From Nocardioides sp. 503 (lineage in GTDB: Bacteria > Actinomycetota > Actinomycetes > Propionibacteriales > Nocardioidaceae): a DNA stretch of 64,000 nt. The notes under the pieces were generated by a model. That model was not told the DNA's origin and did no database searches. It saw only the letters and a list, made by a program, of their open reading frames with translations. The stretch is taken from contig NZ_SPUI01000003.1 of the NCBI RefSeq assembly GCF_004522095.1, forward strand, positions 186,001-250,000, in the 5' to 3' direction. The position numbers were made by a program, and so were the translations under genes. Below, one piece after another: positions 1-9,087 of this stretch (position 1 is the stretch's first letter; each line of letters starts with the position of its first letter).

Positions 1-265
1 GTGCGGCCTCGCGCTTGGTCGCAGCGGGCGCGGAGGACGACCCGGACGACGTCGTCGCGACGTCGGCCGCCCCGGCGACGTCGCCGGCGGCGGAGACGGC
101 CGGGGCCTGGCCGAGCAGGCCGGTGGAGACGGACACACCGGTCACGGCGACGGCCACCGACGACAGGATCATCGTGGTGCGCAGCGCCTTGCGCGGCGCT
201 GCCACGAGAGCGGGTCGCTCGACAGGGGCACGGTGCTTGGGGACGGGCTTGGCGTGCTTCGACAC
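1..265 (-). CDS. Exported or membrane-anchored protein, N-terminal fragment
   Basis: The frame opens at a GTG (265-263) and runs off the left edge, so only the first 88 residues are visible. They show a basic stretch of about 28 residues (many Lys, Arg, Pro and His), one hydrophobic segment at roughly residues 30-52, then a low-complexity Ala/Ser/Thr/Gly linker. This is the usual start of a secreted actinobacterial cell-wall protein with its catalytic domain at the C-terminus. Lytic transglycosylases and resuscitation-promoting-factor-like proteins often look like this, but the domain that would decide lies outside the window. The leader upstream is long and can fold (321-355). Confidence 0.6.
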   Translation of the reverse strand, partial: MSKHAKPVPKHRAPVERPALVAAPRKALRTTMILSSVAVAVTGVSVSTGLLGQAPAVSAAGDVAGAADVATTSSGSSSAPAATKREAA

Positions 266-320
266 AGAGGAGATGTCCTGAGGTAGACGACACGGAAGGT
301 GATCACGCGCCGGTAGGTCA

Positions 321-355
321 CGAGATGATCTCGAGCCACCCTGCCCGACGGGTGG
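321..355 (-). other. Structured 5' leader of the exported-protein gene
   Basis: Two adjacent inverted repeats lie 56-90 bases upstream of the GTG at 265: CGAGA-TGA-TCTCG (321-333) and CCACCC-8 nt-GGGTGG (336-355). Further upstream on the minus strand is a run reading TTCACCC ATTCGGGCCGG. This may be only a structured leader. I could not match it to a riboswitch consensus I know. Confidence 0.3.
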
Positions 356-458
356 GACCCATGCAAACGTAACCGGCCCGAATGGGTGAAAACTTGACGA
401 GAGACGTGCCACAGCATGGCCCATGGGTCACACAAGCCCCATGAGCCACGCTGGTCAC

Positions 459-1796
459 TCAGAGCGTGACGTTCTCCAGCATCTCGGTCACCAGCGCCGC
501 GATGGGCGAGCGCTCCGAGCGCGTGAGCGTGACGTGGGCGAAGAGCGGGTGGCCCTTGAGCTTGTCGATGACCGCCACGACCCCGTCGTGGCGGCCCACG
601 CGCAGGTTGTCGCGCTGGGCGACGTCGTGGGTGAGCACCACCTTGGAGTTGGCCCCGATGCGGGAGAGCACCGTCAGCAGCACGTTTGCCTCCAGCGACT
701 GCGCCTCGTCGACGATGACGAACGCGTCGTGCAGCGAGCGGCCGCGGATGTGGGTCAGCGGCAGCACCTCCAGCATGCCGCGGTCCAGGATCTCGTCGAT
801 GACGTCCTTGGAGGTCATGGCGCCGAGCGTGTCGAAGACCGCCTGGCCCCAGGGCGACATCTTCTCCGACTCCGAGCCGGGGAGGTAGCCGAGCTCCTGG
901 CCGCCCACGGCGAAGAGCGGCCGGAACACCACGACCTTCTTGTGGTGCCCGCGCTCGAGCACGGCCTCGAGCCCGGCGCACAGCGCCATCGCCGACTTGC
1001 CGGTGCCGGCGCGCCCGCCGAGCGACACGATGCCGACCTCGGGGTCCAGCAGCAGCTCGAGGGCGACCCGCTGCTCGGCGCTGCGCCCGTGGATGCCGAA
1101 CGCCTCGCGGTCGCCGCGCACCAGGTGCACCTGCTTGTCCGGGCCGACCCGGCCCAGCGCGGTGCCGCGGTCGGAGAGCAGCACCAGCCCCTGGTGGCAG
1201 GGCAGGTCGCGGGCGGCGTCGAGGTCGATCACGCCGTCGTCGTAGAGCTCGTCGAGCACGGCGGCCTCGACCTCGAGCTCGGCCATCCCGGAGTAGCCCG
1301 TGTCGGAGTCGTGGACGGCGTCGGCGCGGTACTCCTGCGCGTCGAGCCCGACCGCCGAGGCCTTGATGCGCAGCGGCAGGTCCTTGGAGACCAGCGTGAC
1401 GTCGTGGCCCTCGTCGGCGAGGTTGCGCGCCACCGCGAGGATCCGGGTGTCGTTGTCGCCCAGCCGGAAGCCGGACGGCAGCGCGTTGGGGTCGGTGTGG
1501 TTGAGCTCGACCCGGATCGTGCCGCCGAGCTCGCCGACCGGCACCGGCTCGTCGAGGCGGCCGTGGGTGGTGCGCAGCTCGTCGAGCATCCGCAGCGCCG
1601 ACCGCGCGAAGAAGCCCAGCTCGGGGTGGTGCCGCTTCCCCTCGAGCTCGGTGATCACGACGACCGGCAGCACGACCTCGTGCTCGTCGAACCTGCGCAG
1701 GGCCCCCGGGTCCGCCAGCAGCACGCTGGTGTCCAGGACGTAGGTGCGGTGCGTGGTGGTGGGGGTGGAGCGGTGGGACTGCGGAGCCTGCGGCAC
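459..1796 (-). CDS. phoH: PhoH-family ATPase with N-terminal PIN domain
   Basis: A 445-residue protein of the PhoH2/YlaK type. The PIN ribonuclease domain begins with the acidic motif [12 protein letters not shown] at about residues 18-30. The C-terminal PhoH P-loop domain carries Walker A GRAGTGKS at about residues 260-268 and a DEAQ Walker B further on. The family couples RNA unwinding to RNA cleavage and is often a toxin-type or stress RNase. The start is set at GTG 1796 because GAGGGG lies 6 nt upstream; the frame is open a further 96 bases, but that extension is Arg/Pro-rich and has no ribosome site. M. tuberculosis phoH2 (Rv1095) lies in the same gene neighbourhood as the downstream block. 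Confidence 0.93.
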   Translation of the reverse strand: MPQAPQSHRSTPTTTHRTYVLDTSVLLADPGALRRFDEHEVVLPVVVITELEGKRHHPELGFFARSALRMLDELRTTHGRLDEPVPVGELGGTIRVELNHTDPNALPSGFRLGDNDTRILAVARNLADEGHDVTLVSKDLPLRIKASAVGLDAQEYRADAVHDSDTGYSGMAELEVEAAVLDELYDDGVIDLDAARDLPCHQGLVLLSDRGTALGRVGPDKQVHLVRGDREAFGIHGRSAEQRVALELLLDPEVGIVSLGGRAGTGKSAMALCAGLEAVLERGHHKKVVVFRPLFAVGGQELGYLPGSESEKMSPWGQAVFDTLGAMTSKDVIDEILDRGMLEVLPLTHIRGRSLHDAFVIVDEAQSLEANVLLTVLSRIGANSKVVLTHDVAQRDNLRVGRHDGVVAVIDKLKGHPLFAHVTLTRSERSPIAALVTEMLENVTL

Positions 1797-2100
1797 GGGA
1801 TACCCCTCACGGGTCGGCGCGCGCACTCGTCGCCCCGGCCCTAGTCGACGCTGATGGACCGGAGGGTGACCCGAACGCCGGAGTGCCGGCATCCGATCGA
1901 CCGGGGCGGACGGCAGGCGGGAGCCTGCCTCCTCGTCCCAGCGAGCTGGTCGTGTGGTGTCACGAACGGGCCTCCGATGCGGTGAGCTTCCCCACTCACC
2001 GTGCTGTCGAAATTACGCCTCGAAGACGTCCAGCCGTGGCGACACGCCCGCCCGCAGGGGTGAAGCGTGGGTTACGAGTGCGTGACGGTCGTGCGCGCGC
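1797..2100. other. Intergenic region between uppS-like gene and phoH
   Basis: About 300 bases without a convincing gene. It holds the phoH ribosome site next to 1797, a 7-bp stem with a GGGA tetraloop at 1912-1929, and a 6-bp hairpin at 1981-2000 (GGTGAG...CTCACC). Either hairpin could end the uppS-like transcript, which reads into this region on the minus strand. Neither is followed by a T-run. Confidence 0.4.
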
Positions 2101-2874
2101 TCAGGAGCCGAAGCGGCGCTCGCGCAGGGCGTAGGCGCGGATCGCGCGGAGGAAGTCCACCCGCCGGAACTCCGGCCAGTACGCCTCGCAGAAGTAGAAC
2201 TCCGACTTCGCGCTCTGCCACAGCAGGAAGCCGCCCAGCCGCTGCTCGCCGGAGGTGCGGATCACCAGGTCGGGATCGGGCTGGCCCTTGGTGTAGAGGT
2301 GGTCGGAGATGTGCTCGACGTCGATGATCGTCGCCAGCTCCTCGAGGGTGGTGCCCTTGGCGGCGTGCTCCAGGAGCAGGGACCGTACGGCGTCGGCGAT
2401 CTCGCGCCGGCCGCCGTAGCCGACCGCCACGTTGACCAGCATCCCGTCGACGTCGCTGGTGGCCTCCGCGGCGGCCTTGAGCCGCTCGGCGGTGCGGGCC
2501 GGCAGCAGGTCGAGCGCGCCCACCGGGTGCAGCCGCCACCGCCGCTGGTCGGCGAGGGAGTCGACGGCCTCCTCGATGATCTCCAGCAGCGGCTCGAGCT
2601 CGGCCTCGGGACGGTTGAGGTTGTCGGTCGAGAGCAGCCACAGGGTGACGACCTGGATGCCGACCTCGTCGCACCAGCCCAGCAGCGGCTCGATGTTGGC
2701 CGCGCCGGCCCGGTGCCCGTGGGCGGTGTCGCGCCCGACCGCCTTGGCCCAGCGCCGGTTGCCGTCGAGCATGACGCCGACGTGCTGCGGGAGGTTGTCA
2801 GGCAGGCGGCGCAGGAGGCGGGACTCGTACGCCGGGTACAGGACCCGTCGCAGCCCACCCTTCCAGTCCGCCAT
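2101..2874 (-). CDS. uppS: Isoprenyl transferase (cis-prenyl diphosphate synthase)
   Basis: A 257-residue cis-prenyltransferase of the UppS family, which extends an allylic diphosphate with isopentenyl diphosphate to make Z-prenyl chains for cell-wall lipid carriers. The diphosphate-binding motif HVGVMLDGNRRWA lies near residue 31, and the C-terminal RTSGEQRLGGFLLWQS and EFYFCEAYWPEF motifs are intact. The ATG at 2874 is preceded by TACCAT with a 6-nt gap, as for a leaderless mRNA; an open extension of 20 codons upstream is judged untranslated. It is divergent from the hemolysin III gene, as Rv1086 (short Z-prenyl synthase) is paired with Rv1085c, so the product may be a short-chain (Z,E-farnesyl) diphosphate. 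Confidence 0.93.
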   Translation of the reverse strand: MADWKGGLRRVLYPAYESRLLRRLPDNLPQHVGVMLDGNRRWAKAVGRDTAHGHRAGAANIEPLLGWCDEVGIQVVTLWLLSTDNLNRPEAELEPLLEIIEEAVDSLADQRRWRLHPVGALDLLPARTAERLKAAAEATSDVDGMLVNVAVGYGGRREIADAVRSLLLEHAAKGTTLEELATIIDVEHISDHLYTKGQPDPDLVIRTSGEQRLGGFLLWQSAKSEFYFCEAYWPEFRRVDFLRAIRAYALRERRFGS

Positions 2875-2978
2875 GTCTCGATGGTAGGGGGTGAGAGCAC
2901 TCACCCGCGCCTCCCGCGACCGGGTGACATTCACCGCGTCGTCAGCACACGTTCGGTCCCAATGGGTACCGTCTGCTC

Positions 2979-3710
2979 ATGAACCCCGCCCTCGACCACG
3001 CCAACGAGGCAGTGCGATCGGGCCTGGAGTCCATCAATGACCACTTGGCCGAGGTGAAGCCGAAGCTGCGTGGCTGGATGCACCTGGCCCTGACGCCGCT
3101 GGCCCTCGCCGGCGGCATCGTGCTGATCGTCCTCTCCCCCGACGCCACCACCCGATGGGGCTCGGCCGTCTTCGCGTTCAGCGCGCTGCTGCTCTTCGGC
3201 GTCTCCGCGCTCTACCACACCCGCACGTGGTCGCCGCCGGTCTGGGCGGCGCTGCGGCGCTTCGACCACGCCAACATCTTCGTCCTCATCGCGGGCTCCT
3301 ACACGCCGCTGACGCTGATGCTGCTCGAGGGCACCCAGCGGGTCGTGCTGCTCACGACGGTCTGGGTCTGCGCGATCCTCGGCGTGCTGTTCCGGGTGTT
3401 CTGGATCGGCGCACCGCGCTGGCTCTACACCCCGCTCTACATCGGCCTGGGCTGGGCCGCGGTGTTCTTCATCCCCGGCTTCATCGACGGCGCCTCCACC
3501 CGGCTGGGCACCGGCGTCGGCACGGCCGTGCTGGTGCTGGTCGCGGTCGGCGGCCTGCTCTACACCGTCGGCGGGGTGGTCTACGGCTTCAAGAAGCCGG
3601 ACCCGTGGCCGCAGTGGTTCGGCTTCCACGAGGTCTTCCACGCCTTCACGATCCTGGCCTTCGTCAGCCACTACGTCAGCGTCTCCATCGCGACGTACTC
3701 GCTGCGCTGA
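2979..3710 (+). CDS. Hemolysin III family membrane protein (PAQR/TrhA)
   Basis: A 243-residue integral membrane protein with about seven hydrophobic segments. The PAQR-type metal-site residues are visible: S...YH in the second segment (SALYHTRTW), the aspartate of RRFDHANIFVLIAGSY, and the late HEVFH...SHY histidines. Proteins of this family are called hemolysin III but are better viewed as PAQR-type membrane hydrolases or transport regulators; TrhA affects membrane energetics in E. coli. The ATG is preceded by TACCGT with a 6-nt gap, consistent with a leaderless transcript, and the gene is divergent from the prenyl transferase. Confidence 0.92.
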   Translation: MNPALDHANEAVRSGLESINDHLAEVKPKLRGWMHLALTPLALAGGIVLIVLSPDATTRWGSAVFAFSALLLFGVSALYHTRTWSPPVWAALRRFDHANIFVLIAGSYTPLTLMLLEGTQRVVLLTTVWVCAILGVLFRVFWIGAPRWLYTPLYIGLGWAAVFFIPGFIDGASTRLGTGVGTAVLVLVAVGGLLYTVGGVVYGFKKPDPWPQWFGFHEVFHAFTILAFVSHYVSVSIATYSLR

Positions 3711-3759
3711 CCCTCCGACGTCGCCGGGGGTCCTACCCCGCACCTCGTACGCTGGAGCG

Positions 3760-4143
3760 ATGGCCACCATCGAGCTGACCACCGACAACTTCACCTCCCA
3801 CGTGCAGGACGACGACATCCTGCTCGTCGACTTCTGGGCGAGCTGGTGCGGACCGTGCCAGCAGTTCGCCCCCACCTACGAGAAGGCCTCCGAGGCCCAC
3901 CCGGACGTCACGTTCGGCTCCATCAACACCGAGGAGCAGCGCGAGCTCGCCTCGGCCGCCGGGATCTCGTCGATCCCGACGCTGATGGCCTTCCGCGAGG
4001 GCATCCTGGTCTTCGCCCAGCCCGGCGCGTTGCCGCCGCAGGCGCTGGAGCAGGTCATCACCGGGGTCAAGGGCCTCGACATGGAGGACGTACGCCGCCA
4101 GATCGCCGAGGCCGCCGACCAGCCGGACCAGGCCCAGGGCTGA
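3760..4143 (+). CDS. Thioredoxin-family protein
   Basis: A 127-residue single-domain thioredoxin. The active site is WASWCGPC with Cys30 and Cys33, and the cis-proline loop is SIPTLMAF. The C-terminus has about 20 extra acidic, Gln-rich residues beyond the usual 105-residue fold. It is a cytoplasmic thiol-disulfide reductase with no signal peptide. TACGCT lies 6 nt before the ATG, and GGAG is also there, so the start is well supported either way. It stands alone, convergent with the TPP enzyme. Confidence 0.93.
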   Translation: MATIELTTDNFTSHVQDDDILLVDFWASWCGPCQQFAPTYEKASEAHPDVTFGSINTEEQRELASAAGISSIPTLMAFREGILVFAQPGALPPQALEQVITGVKGLDMEDVRRQIAEAADQPDQAQG

Positions 4144-4159
4144 CCGTCAGCCTCGGGGC

Positions 4160-5959
4160 TCACGCTCCGGAGAGCCGCTCCTCCTGGCGCACCTGCTCGT
4201 CGAGCAGGGCCCGCGCGTGCTCCCCGGACGCGCCCTCCTGCTCGAGACCCCGCCGGAAGCTGTCCAGCTTCTCGCGGCCACCGGGGAACGGCGGCAGCAG
4301 CGGCACGTCGGGATCCGTGAGCGCCTCGATGACCACCGGTCGGTCCGCGGCCAGCGCCTCGGTCCAGGCGTCGGTGACCTGGTCGGGTGAGTCGACGAGG
4401 ATCCCGCGCATGCCGAGCAGCTCGGCGTAGCCGGCGTAGGGGAAGGCCGGCAGGCTCTGGCTGTCCTCGAAGCGCGGGTCGCCCTCGGTCTCGCGCTGCT
4501 CCCAGGTCACCTCGGCGAGCTCGCGGTTGTGCAGCACCAGCACGACGAAGCGCGGGTCGGCCCACTCGCGCCACCGGTGGGAGACGGTGATCAGCTCGGC
4601 GACGCCGTTCATCTGCATGGCGCCGTCACCGGCCAGCGCCACGACGGGGCGGTCCGGCGCCGACAGCTTGGCGGCGATGCCGTAGGGCAGGGCCGAGCCC
4701 ATGCTCGCGAGCGTGGACGACAGGTGGGCGGGTACGCCGGGGGGCAGCCGCAGGTGCCGGGCGTACCAGTAGACGATCGAGCCGACGTCGACGCTGACCA
4801 TCGCGTCGGACGGCAGCAGGGGGCTCAGCGAGCGCACGACCAGCTCGGGGTTGAGCGGGCGCGCCTCCAGCCGGGAGCGCTCCTCGGCCAGCTGGTGCCA
4901 GGCGCGCACCTGCTCCTCGACGTCGCTGCGCCAGGAGGTGTCCTCGCGCTCGCGCAGCAGCGGCAGCAGCGCGGCCAGGGTGTCGGCGGCGTCGCCGGTC
5001 AGGCCCACCTCGACCGGGTAGCGGTTGCCGAGGTGGCGACCGTCGAGGTCGACCTGCACGGCCCGCGCCTGCCCGGGGGCGGGGTAGAACTCCGTCCACG
5101 GGTCGTTGCTCCCGACGACCAGCAGGGTGTCGCAGTGCTCCATCAGGTAGGCCGAGGCCGACGTCCCGAGGTGGCCCATGACCCCGCACGAGTGGGCGAG
5201 CGACTCGTCCCACCATGGCTTGCCCAGCAGGCTGGTCGTGACACCGGCGCCGAGCCGGTCGGCGACCGCGCGCACCTCCTCGCCGGCCTCCCGGATCCCC
5301 TGGCCCACCAGCAGCGCGACTCGCTCGCCGGCGTTGAGGACGTCGGCGGCACGCTGGAGGTCCCCGGCGCGCGGCACGACGTGCGGGCGTCGCCACTCGG
5401 GCGCGGTCACCACGATCCCGTGCTCCTGCTCGAGGTCGGCCGCCTCCTCCTGCTGCACGTCGTGGGGCAGGACCACCACGCACGGCGAGCGCGTCGCCAG
5501 CGCGGTGCGGAACGCGCGGTCGAGCAGCATCGGCACCTGCTCGGGCGCGAGCGCCGTCTGCAGGAACTGCGCGGCCACGTCCTTGAAGAGGCTCTGCAGG
5601 TCGATCTCCTGCTGGTACTCCGAGCCCAGCACCGTCGTCTCCTGCTGCCCCACCAGCGCCACGACCGGCACGTGGTCGAGCTTGGCGTCGTAGAGACCGT
5701 TGAGCAGGTGCACCGCGCCCGGACCCTGGGTGCTCGTCATGACACCGACCTCGCCGGTGTACTTGGCGTGCCCGACGGCCATCAGCGCGGCGTTCTCCTC
5801 GTGGCGCGCCTGGACCAGCACGGGGTCGCCCCCGGCTCGGCGCAGGGCGCCCATGAAGCCGTTGATGCCGTCGCCGGAGTAGCCGAAGATCCGCGAGACG
5901 CCCCACGCCCGCAGGCGCTCGACCACGACGTCCGCCACCAGGCGCGGCTCCCCGGTCAT
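4160..5959 (-). CDS. Thiamine pyrophosphate enzyme (pyruvate oxidase/acetolactate synthase-like)
   Basis: A 599-residue three-domain TPP enzyme of the POX/AHAS superfamily. The N-terminal Pyr domain has the activating glutamate in HEEN (about 53-56) and the TSTQGPGAVHLLNGLYDAK region; the middle domain follows; the C-terminal PP domain has GDG at about 445-447 with the cofactor Asn near 478. The closest functional relatives are pyruvate oxidases (PoxB-like), not biosynthetic AHAS, and no ilvN or ilvC is nearby. The spacing between GDG and the second Asn is a little long. Its ATG overlaps the stop of the upstream kinase gene (ATGA), so the two are translationally coupled. The substrate is not certain. 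Confidence 0.88.
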   Translation of the reverse strand: MTGEPRLVADVVVERLRAWGVSRIFGYSGDGINGFMGALRRAGGDPVLVQARHEENAALMAVGHAKYTGEVGVMTSTQGPGAVHLLNGLYDAKLDHVPVVALVGQQETTVLGSEYQQEIDLQSLFKDVAAQFLQTALAPEQVPMLLDRAFRTALATRSPCVVVLPHDVQQEEAADLEQEHGIVVTAPEWRRPHVVPRAGDLQRAADVLNAGERVALLVGQGIREAGEEVRAVADRLGAGVTTSLLGKPWWDESLAHSCGVMGHLGTSASAYLMEHCDTLLVVGSNDPWTEFYPAPGQARAVQVDLDGRHLGNRYPVEVGLTGDAADTLAALLPLLREREDTSWRSDVEEQVRAWHQLAEERSRLEARPLNPELVVRSLSPLLPSDAMVSVDVGSIVYWYARHLRLPPGVPAHLSSTLASMGSALPYGIAAKLSAPDRPVVALAGDGAMQMNGVAELITVSHRWREWADPRFVVLVLHNRELAEVTWEQRETEGDPRFEDSQSLPAFPYAGYAELLGMRGILVDSPDQVTDAWTEALAADRPVVIEALTDPDVPLLPPFPGGREKLDSFRRGLEQEGASGEHARALLDEQVRQEERLSGA

Positions 5960-7275
5960 CGCTTCCCCTTGCCCTTGCCGCCGTGGCCCTTCGGCCCCTT
6001 GCCCTTGCCCTTGCCGCCGTGGCCCTTCGGTCCCTTGCCCCTGCCGCCCTTGACCTTCGGCCCCGGCCCCTTCGGCCCGGCGTGCCGGGGCACCGCCGAC
6101 TTCGCCCTGGACGGCTTCGCCTGCTGCGCGGTCTTCGTGACCGTCACCGACACCTCCGGCGTACGGCGCACGCTCGCGGGCGTCGCGCGGGCGGACGGGG
6201 CGGCACCGGACGACGTAGCGGCCGGCGCGGGCGGCTTGTCGGCCTCGCTCGGGGATCCGCCGCCGAGCAGGCCGGCGCCACCGAGGGCGACGGCGAGCGC
6301 GACCGCGGCGGCGGCCGCGAGCAGCACCGGACGTGGCCGGCGTCGGGGGCGAGCCACCAGCGGGGTGAGCGTGGTCGGGTCACCGTCGGCGACGACCGCC
6401 AGCCGCTCGGCGACGACCGCCGCGGACGGGCGCGCCGCGGGGTCGCGGGCGGTCATCGCCCGGACCAGGTCGGCCAGCGGGGCCGACACCGTGTCGGGCA
6501 CGTGCGGGTCGCGGGCGAGGCGCGCGACGGCGGCCTCCGCGGTGGACCCGGTGAACGCCTTCTCCCCCGTGACCGCCTCGAGCAGGACCAGGCCGAGGGC
6601 GTAGACGTCGACGGCGGGGGTGATCTCGGCGCCGCTGACCTGCTCCGGCGCGAGGTAGCCGACGGTCCCGACGGTCGTCCCGGTCATCGTGTGGCGGACG
6701 GTGTCGCCGACGATCCGCGCGATGCCGAAGTCGGCGAGCTTGACCCGTCCGTCGTCGCCGAGCAGCACGTTGCCGGGCTTGACGTCGCGGTGGACGACTC
6801 CGGCGTCGTGGGCGTAGGCGAGCGCGCCCGCCACCGTGCCGAGCAGCCGCGCCGCCTCCTCGGGGTCCGGCAGCGGCCCGCGCGCGAGCAGCCCGGCCAG
6901 GGTCGAGCCCTCGACGAGCTCCAGGACGAGGTAGGGACGCTCCTCGGACTCGCCGGCGTCGAGCAGGGTGACCAGCCCGGGGTGCGAGAGCACGGCGAGG
7001 GTGCGGGCCTCGGCGGTGAAGCGCGCCCGGTCGGCATCCGACGGCGTCGCCTCGCGCAGCCGCTTGACCGCGACCTCGCGGCTCAGCAACGTGTCGGTGG
7101 CCCGGTGGACGTCCGCGACGCCGCCGCGCCCGAGGACCGCGCCGAGCTCGTAGCGCCCGCCGAGCAGGCGGGCCGGGGGGCGCGAGGACGCCGCCGGGCT
7201 GTGGTCGCCGAGGAGCCCGGCCATGTCCACCGCCTGGGTGGGCTCCGGGTCGTGCGGGTGCTGGTCGGTCGTCAT
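5956..7275 (-). CDS. Serine/threonine protein kinase with polycationic C-terminal tail
   Basis: A 439-residue Hanks-type kinase. The glycine loop GRGGVADV lies near residue 49, the catalytic Lys in VAVKR near 71, HRDVKPGN at 162-169, and DFG at 182-184. An Arg/Pro stretch precedes one membrane span (about 317-338), and then a Ser/Ala/Pro linker follows. The last 40 residues are almost only Lys, Gly, Pro, Arg and His, built from a repeated unit GKGPKGHGGKGK. With the usual topology this tail would be outside the cell. There is no PASTA domain, so it is not PknB. The gene is the first of a coupled pair with the TPP enzyme. Confidence 0.93.
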   Translation of the reverse strand: MTTDQHPHDPEPTQAVDMAGLLGDHSPAASSRPPARLLGGRYELGAVLGRGGVADVHRATDTLLSREVAVKRLREATPSDADRARFTAEARTLAVLSHPGLVTLLDAGESEERPYLVLELVEGSTLAGLLARGPLPDPEEAARLLGTVAGALAYAHDAGVVHRDVKPGNVLLGDDGRVKLADFGIARIVGDTVRHTMTGTTVGTVGYLAPEQVSGAEITPAVDVYALGLVLLEAVTGEKAFTGSTAEAAVARLARDPHVPDTVSAPLADLVRAMTARDPAARPSAAVVAERLAVVADGDPTTLTPLVARPRRRPRPVLLAAAAAVALAVALGGAGLLGGGSPSEADKPPAPAATSSGAAPSARATPASVRRTPEVSVTVTKTAQQAKPSRAKSAVPRHAGPKGPGPKVKGGRGKGPKGHGGKGKGKGPKGHGGKGKGKR

Positions 7276-7372
7276 CGGGACCCGGTGCCCTCCGGGCCGC
7301 AGCGGAAACGCGGGCGAAGCCTCACGTCGGGGGCGCCGCGTCGGTCAGGCGGCCGCTGTCAGGGCGCCGCTG

Positions 7373-7612
7373 TCAGGGGGCCGGCGACTGGGGCGGCGAC
7401 TGGCGCGGCGCCGACTTGCGCGTGGAGGGGTCGTAACGGCCCTCCGCCGCCGACCGGTCCGCGCGCTTGAGGTGCTTGGTGAGGCTGAAGCCGAGGAGCA
7501 CGACCGCGAGGATGAGCAGGCCGAAGATGCCGAACGCGGTCCACCCGGCGACGACGTCCTCGTCGTCGGGTCCCTGCTCCACGAGCGGGAGGAGGAGCAG
7601 CACGAAGTCCAT
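7373..7612 (-). CDS. Small single-span membrane protein
   Basis: A 79-residue protein with one strong transmembrane segment (about residues 22-44) after a short acidic region, then a Lys/Arg-rich cytoplasmic tail ending in Ser/Pro/Gln. It starts 12 nt after the mca stop on the same strand, with GAGAGA 8 nt before the ATG at 7612; a GTG at 7618 is an alternative. M. tuberculosis has a small membrane protein (Rv1083) in the same place after mca. The function is unknown. Confidence 0.75.
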   Translation of the reverse strand: MDFVLLLLPLVEQGPDDEDVVAGWTAFGIFGLLILAVVLLGFSLTKHLKRADRSAAEGRYDPSTRKSAPRQSPPQSPAP

Positions 7613-7624
7613 GGGCACAGTCTC

Positions 7625-8521
7625 TCAGGAGGTGAGGTCGATGGCGGCGAACAGGTCGTCCTCAGACAGCGAGGAGGCGACGTGGCTCACGACGAGCTCG
7701 AAGTCCTCGGTGGGCCAGACCCGCTCCTGCAGCTCGCGCGGCACGGCGAACCAGAAGCCGTCGGGGTCGATCTGCGTGGCGTGGGCCAGCAGCGCCTGGT
7801 CGCGGACCCCGAAGTACTCCGCGCACGGCACCTTGGTGGTGACCCGGGCGTCCCACTCGGGCTCGGGCTTCCACTCCGCGAGGCGCTCGGCCCAGGGCGA
7901 CTCCAGCCCGTGCTCGAGCATCGCGTCGTGCAGCTTCTGCATGCGCTCGCGGTTGAACGAGTGGTGGTAGTAGAGCTTCAGCGGCTGCCAGGGCGCGCCC
8001 GCGTCGGGGAACCGCTCGGGGTCGCCGGCGGCCTCGAACGCCGCGACGCTCACCTCGTGGCAGCGGATGTGGTCGGGGTGCGGGTAGCCGCCCCGCTCGT
8101 CGTACGTCGTCAGCACGTGCGGGCGGAAGGACCGGACCAGCCGCACGAGGCGCTCGGTCGCCTCCTCGAGCGGCACCAGCGCGAAGCAGCCCTCGGGCAG
8201 CGGCGGCTTGGGGTCGCCCTCGGGCCAGCCGGAGTCGACGAAGCCGAGCCAGTCCTGGCTCACCCCGAGGATGTCGCGGGCCCGCTCCATCTCCTGACGG
8301 CGCACCTCGGTCATGTTCTCGAGGATGTCGGGGCGGTCCATCTTGGGGTTGAGGATCGAGCCCCTCTCGCCGCCGGTGCAGGTGACGATGTGCACGTCGA
8401 CCCCCTCGGCGACGTACTTGGCGGTGGACGCGGCACCCTTGCTCGACTCGTCGTCGGGGTGGGCGTGCACGTGCATCAGGCGCAGGCCCGCGCGGGGCCC
8501 GCTCGGAGGGTGCTGCGGCAT
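7625..8521 (-). CDS. mca: Mycothiol S-conjugate amidase
   Basis: A 298-residue LmbE/PIG-L-fold zinc amidase. The first metal motif HPDDE is at about 21-25 and the second is [10 protein letters not shown]. It cleaves the amide of mycothiol S-conjugates, releasing a mercapturic acid for export and GlcN-Ins for recycling, and so handles electrophile detoxification. Its length and the long central region fit Mca better than MshB. The ATG at 8521 is preceded by TACGAT with a 6-nt gap and GGAG; an upstream GTG extension has no support. It is divergent from the DUF4307 gene and followed by the small membrane protein. Confidence 0.94.
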   Translation of the reverse strand: MPQHPPSGPRAGLRLMHVHAHPDDESSKGAASTAKYVAEGVDVHIVTCTGGERGSILNPKMDRPDILENMTEVRRQEMERARDILGVSQDWLGFVDSGWPEGDPKPPLPEGCFALVPLEEATERLVRLVRSFRPHVLTTYDERGGYPHPDHIRCHEVSVAAFEAAGDPERFPDAGAPWQPLKLYYHHSFNRERMQKLHDAMLEHGLESPWAERLAEWKPEPEWDARVTTKVPCAEYFGVRDQALLAHATQIDPDGFWFAVPRELQERVWPTEDFELVVSHVASSLSEDDLFAAIDLTS

Positions 8522-8550
8522 GGCTCCATCGTAGGTGTCACCCTGGACCG

Positions 8551-8967
8551 GTGACCTCGCCGCCCGCCCCGACGGTCCCCGCCGACCGCTACGGCACACC
8601 CGCCCCCTGGCGGCGCCGCGTCCTCGTCACGGCCTGCGTCGCGGTGGTCGCGGCCTTCCTGGGCTGGCTCGTGTGGACCGTCCTGGTGCACGCCGCTCCC
8701 CCGGTCGACTCCGAGCTGCTCAGCTTCGAGGTCGTCGACGAGCACGAGGTCGTCGCCCGCGTGCAGGTCCAGCTGGCCGACGACGACGTGGAGGCGACCT
8801 GCCTGCTGCGCGCCTTCGCCGAGGACCACACGGTGGTGGGCGAGCTGTCCTTCACCCCCGAGCCGGACTCCCAGGACCGCGTCGAGGAGACGATCCGCAC
8901 CGAGCGGCGGGCCACCTCGGTGGAGTCGGTCGGCTGCACCGCCGAGGGCCAGGCGCGGCCCCGCTGA
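8551..8967 (+). CDS. DUF4307 family membrane protein
   Basis: A 138-residue protein with an N-terminal cytoplasmic stub, one transmembrane segment at about residues 26-46, and an extracytoplasmic beta-rich domain of about 80 residues holding two Cys (CLLRAF and VGCTAEG). Such proteins lie between mca and greA in many actinobacteria, as Rv1081c does in M. tuberculosis. The molecular role is unknown. The GTG start is 30 bases from the divergent mca start, so the two promoters must overlap. Confidence 0.87.
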   Translation: MTSPPAPTVPADRYGTPAPWRRRVLVTACVAVVAAFLGWLVWTVLVHAAPPVDSELLSFEVVDEHEVVARVQVQLADDDVEATCLLRAFAEDHTVVGELSFTPEPDSQDRVEETIRTERRATSVESVGCTAEGQARPR

Positions 8968-8972
8968 CCTGC

Positions 8973-9005
8973 GGAAACGTCGTTTCGGCCGGCTGTTTGT
9001 ATACT
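8973..9005 (+). promoter_or_regulatory. Predicted greA promoter (TATACT -10, overlapping GGAA-N18-GTT)
   Basis: TATACT at 9000-9005 is a near-perfect -10 and unusual for this GC-rich DNA. The same stretch holds GGAA (8973-8976) and GTT (8995-8997) separated by 18 nt, the layout recognised by SigH/SigR/SigE-type ECF sigma factors. No obvious TTGACA accompanies the TATACT. It lies about 115 nt upstream of the greA ATG, just after the DUF4307 stop. Confidence 0.45.
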
Positions 9006-9060
9006 TCACCCGACTGACCGTCCCGCTGGGCCGACAGGCCCGCGACGCCGACGACCGGCC

Positions 9061-9087
9061 CGAGGGCCTTGTCGTACCCGGCCCTCG
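9061..9087 (+). other. Hairpin in the greA leader
   Basis: A perfect 8-bp inverted repeat (CGAGGGCC / GGCCCTCG) with an 11-nt loop lies 32 nt before the greA start codon. There is no T-run after it. It may affect greA translation or mRNA stability; this is inference. Confidence 0.35.

Noticed and set aside
266-420. c-di-AMP (ydaO-type) or other riboswitch before the exported protein gene
   Set aside because: Cell-wall hydrolase genes often have one, but I could not match the consensus pieces; only two short hairpins are clear.
4160-5959. Biosynthetic acetolactate synthase (ilvB)
   Set aside because: No regulatory subunit or ilvC nearby, and the sequence fits the pyruvate-oxidase-like group better.
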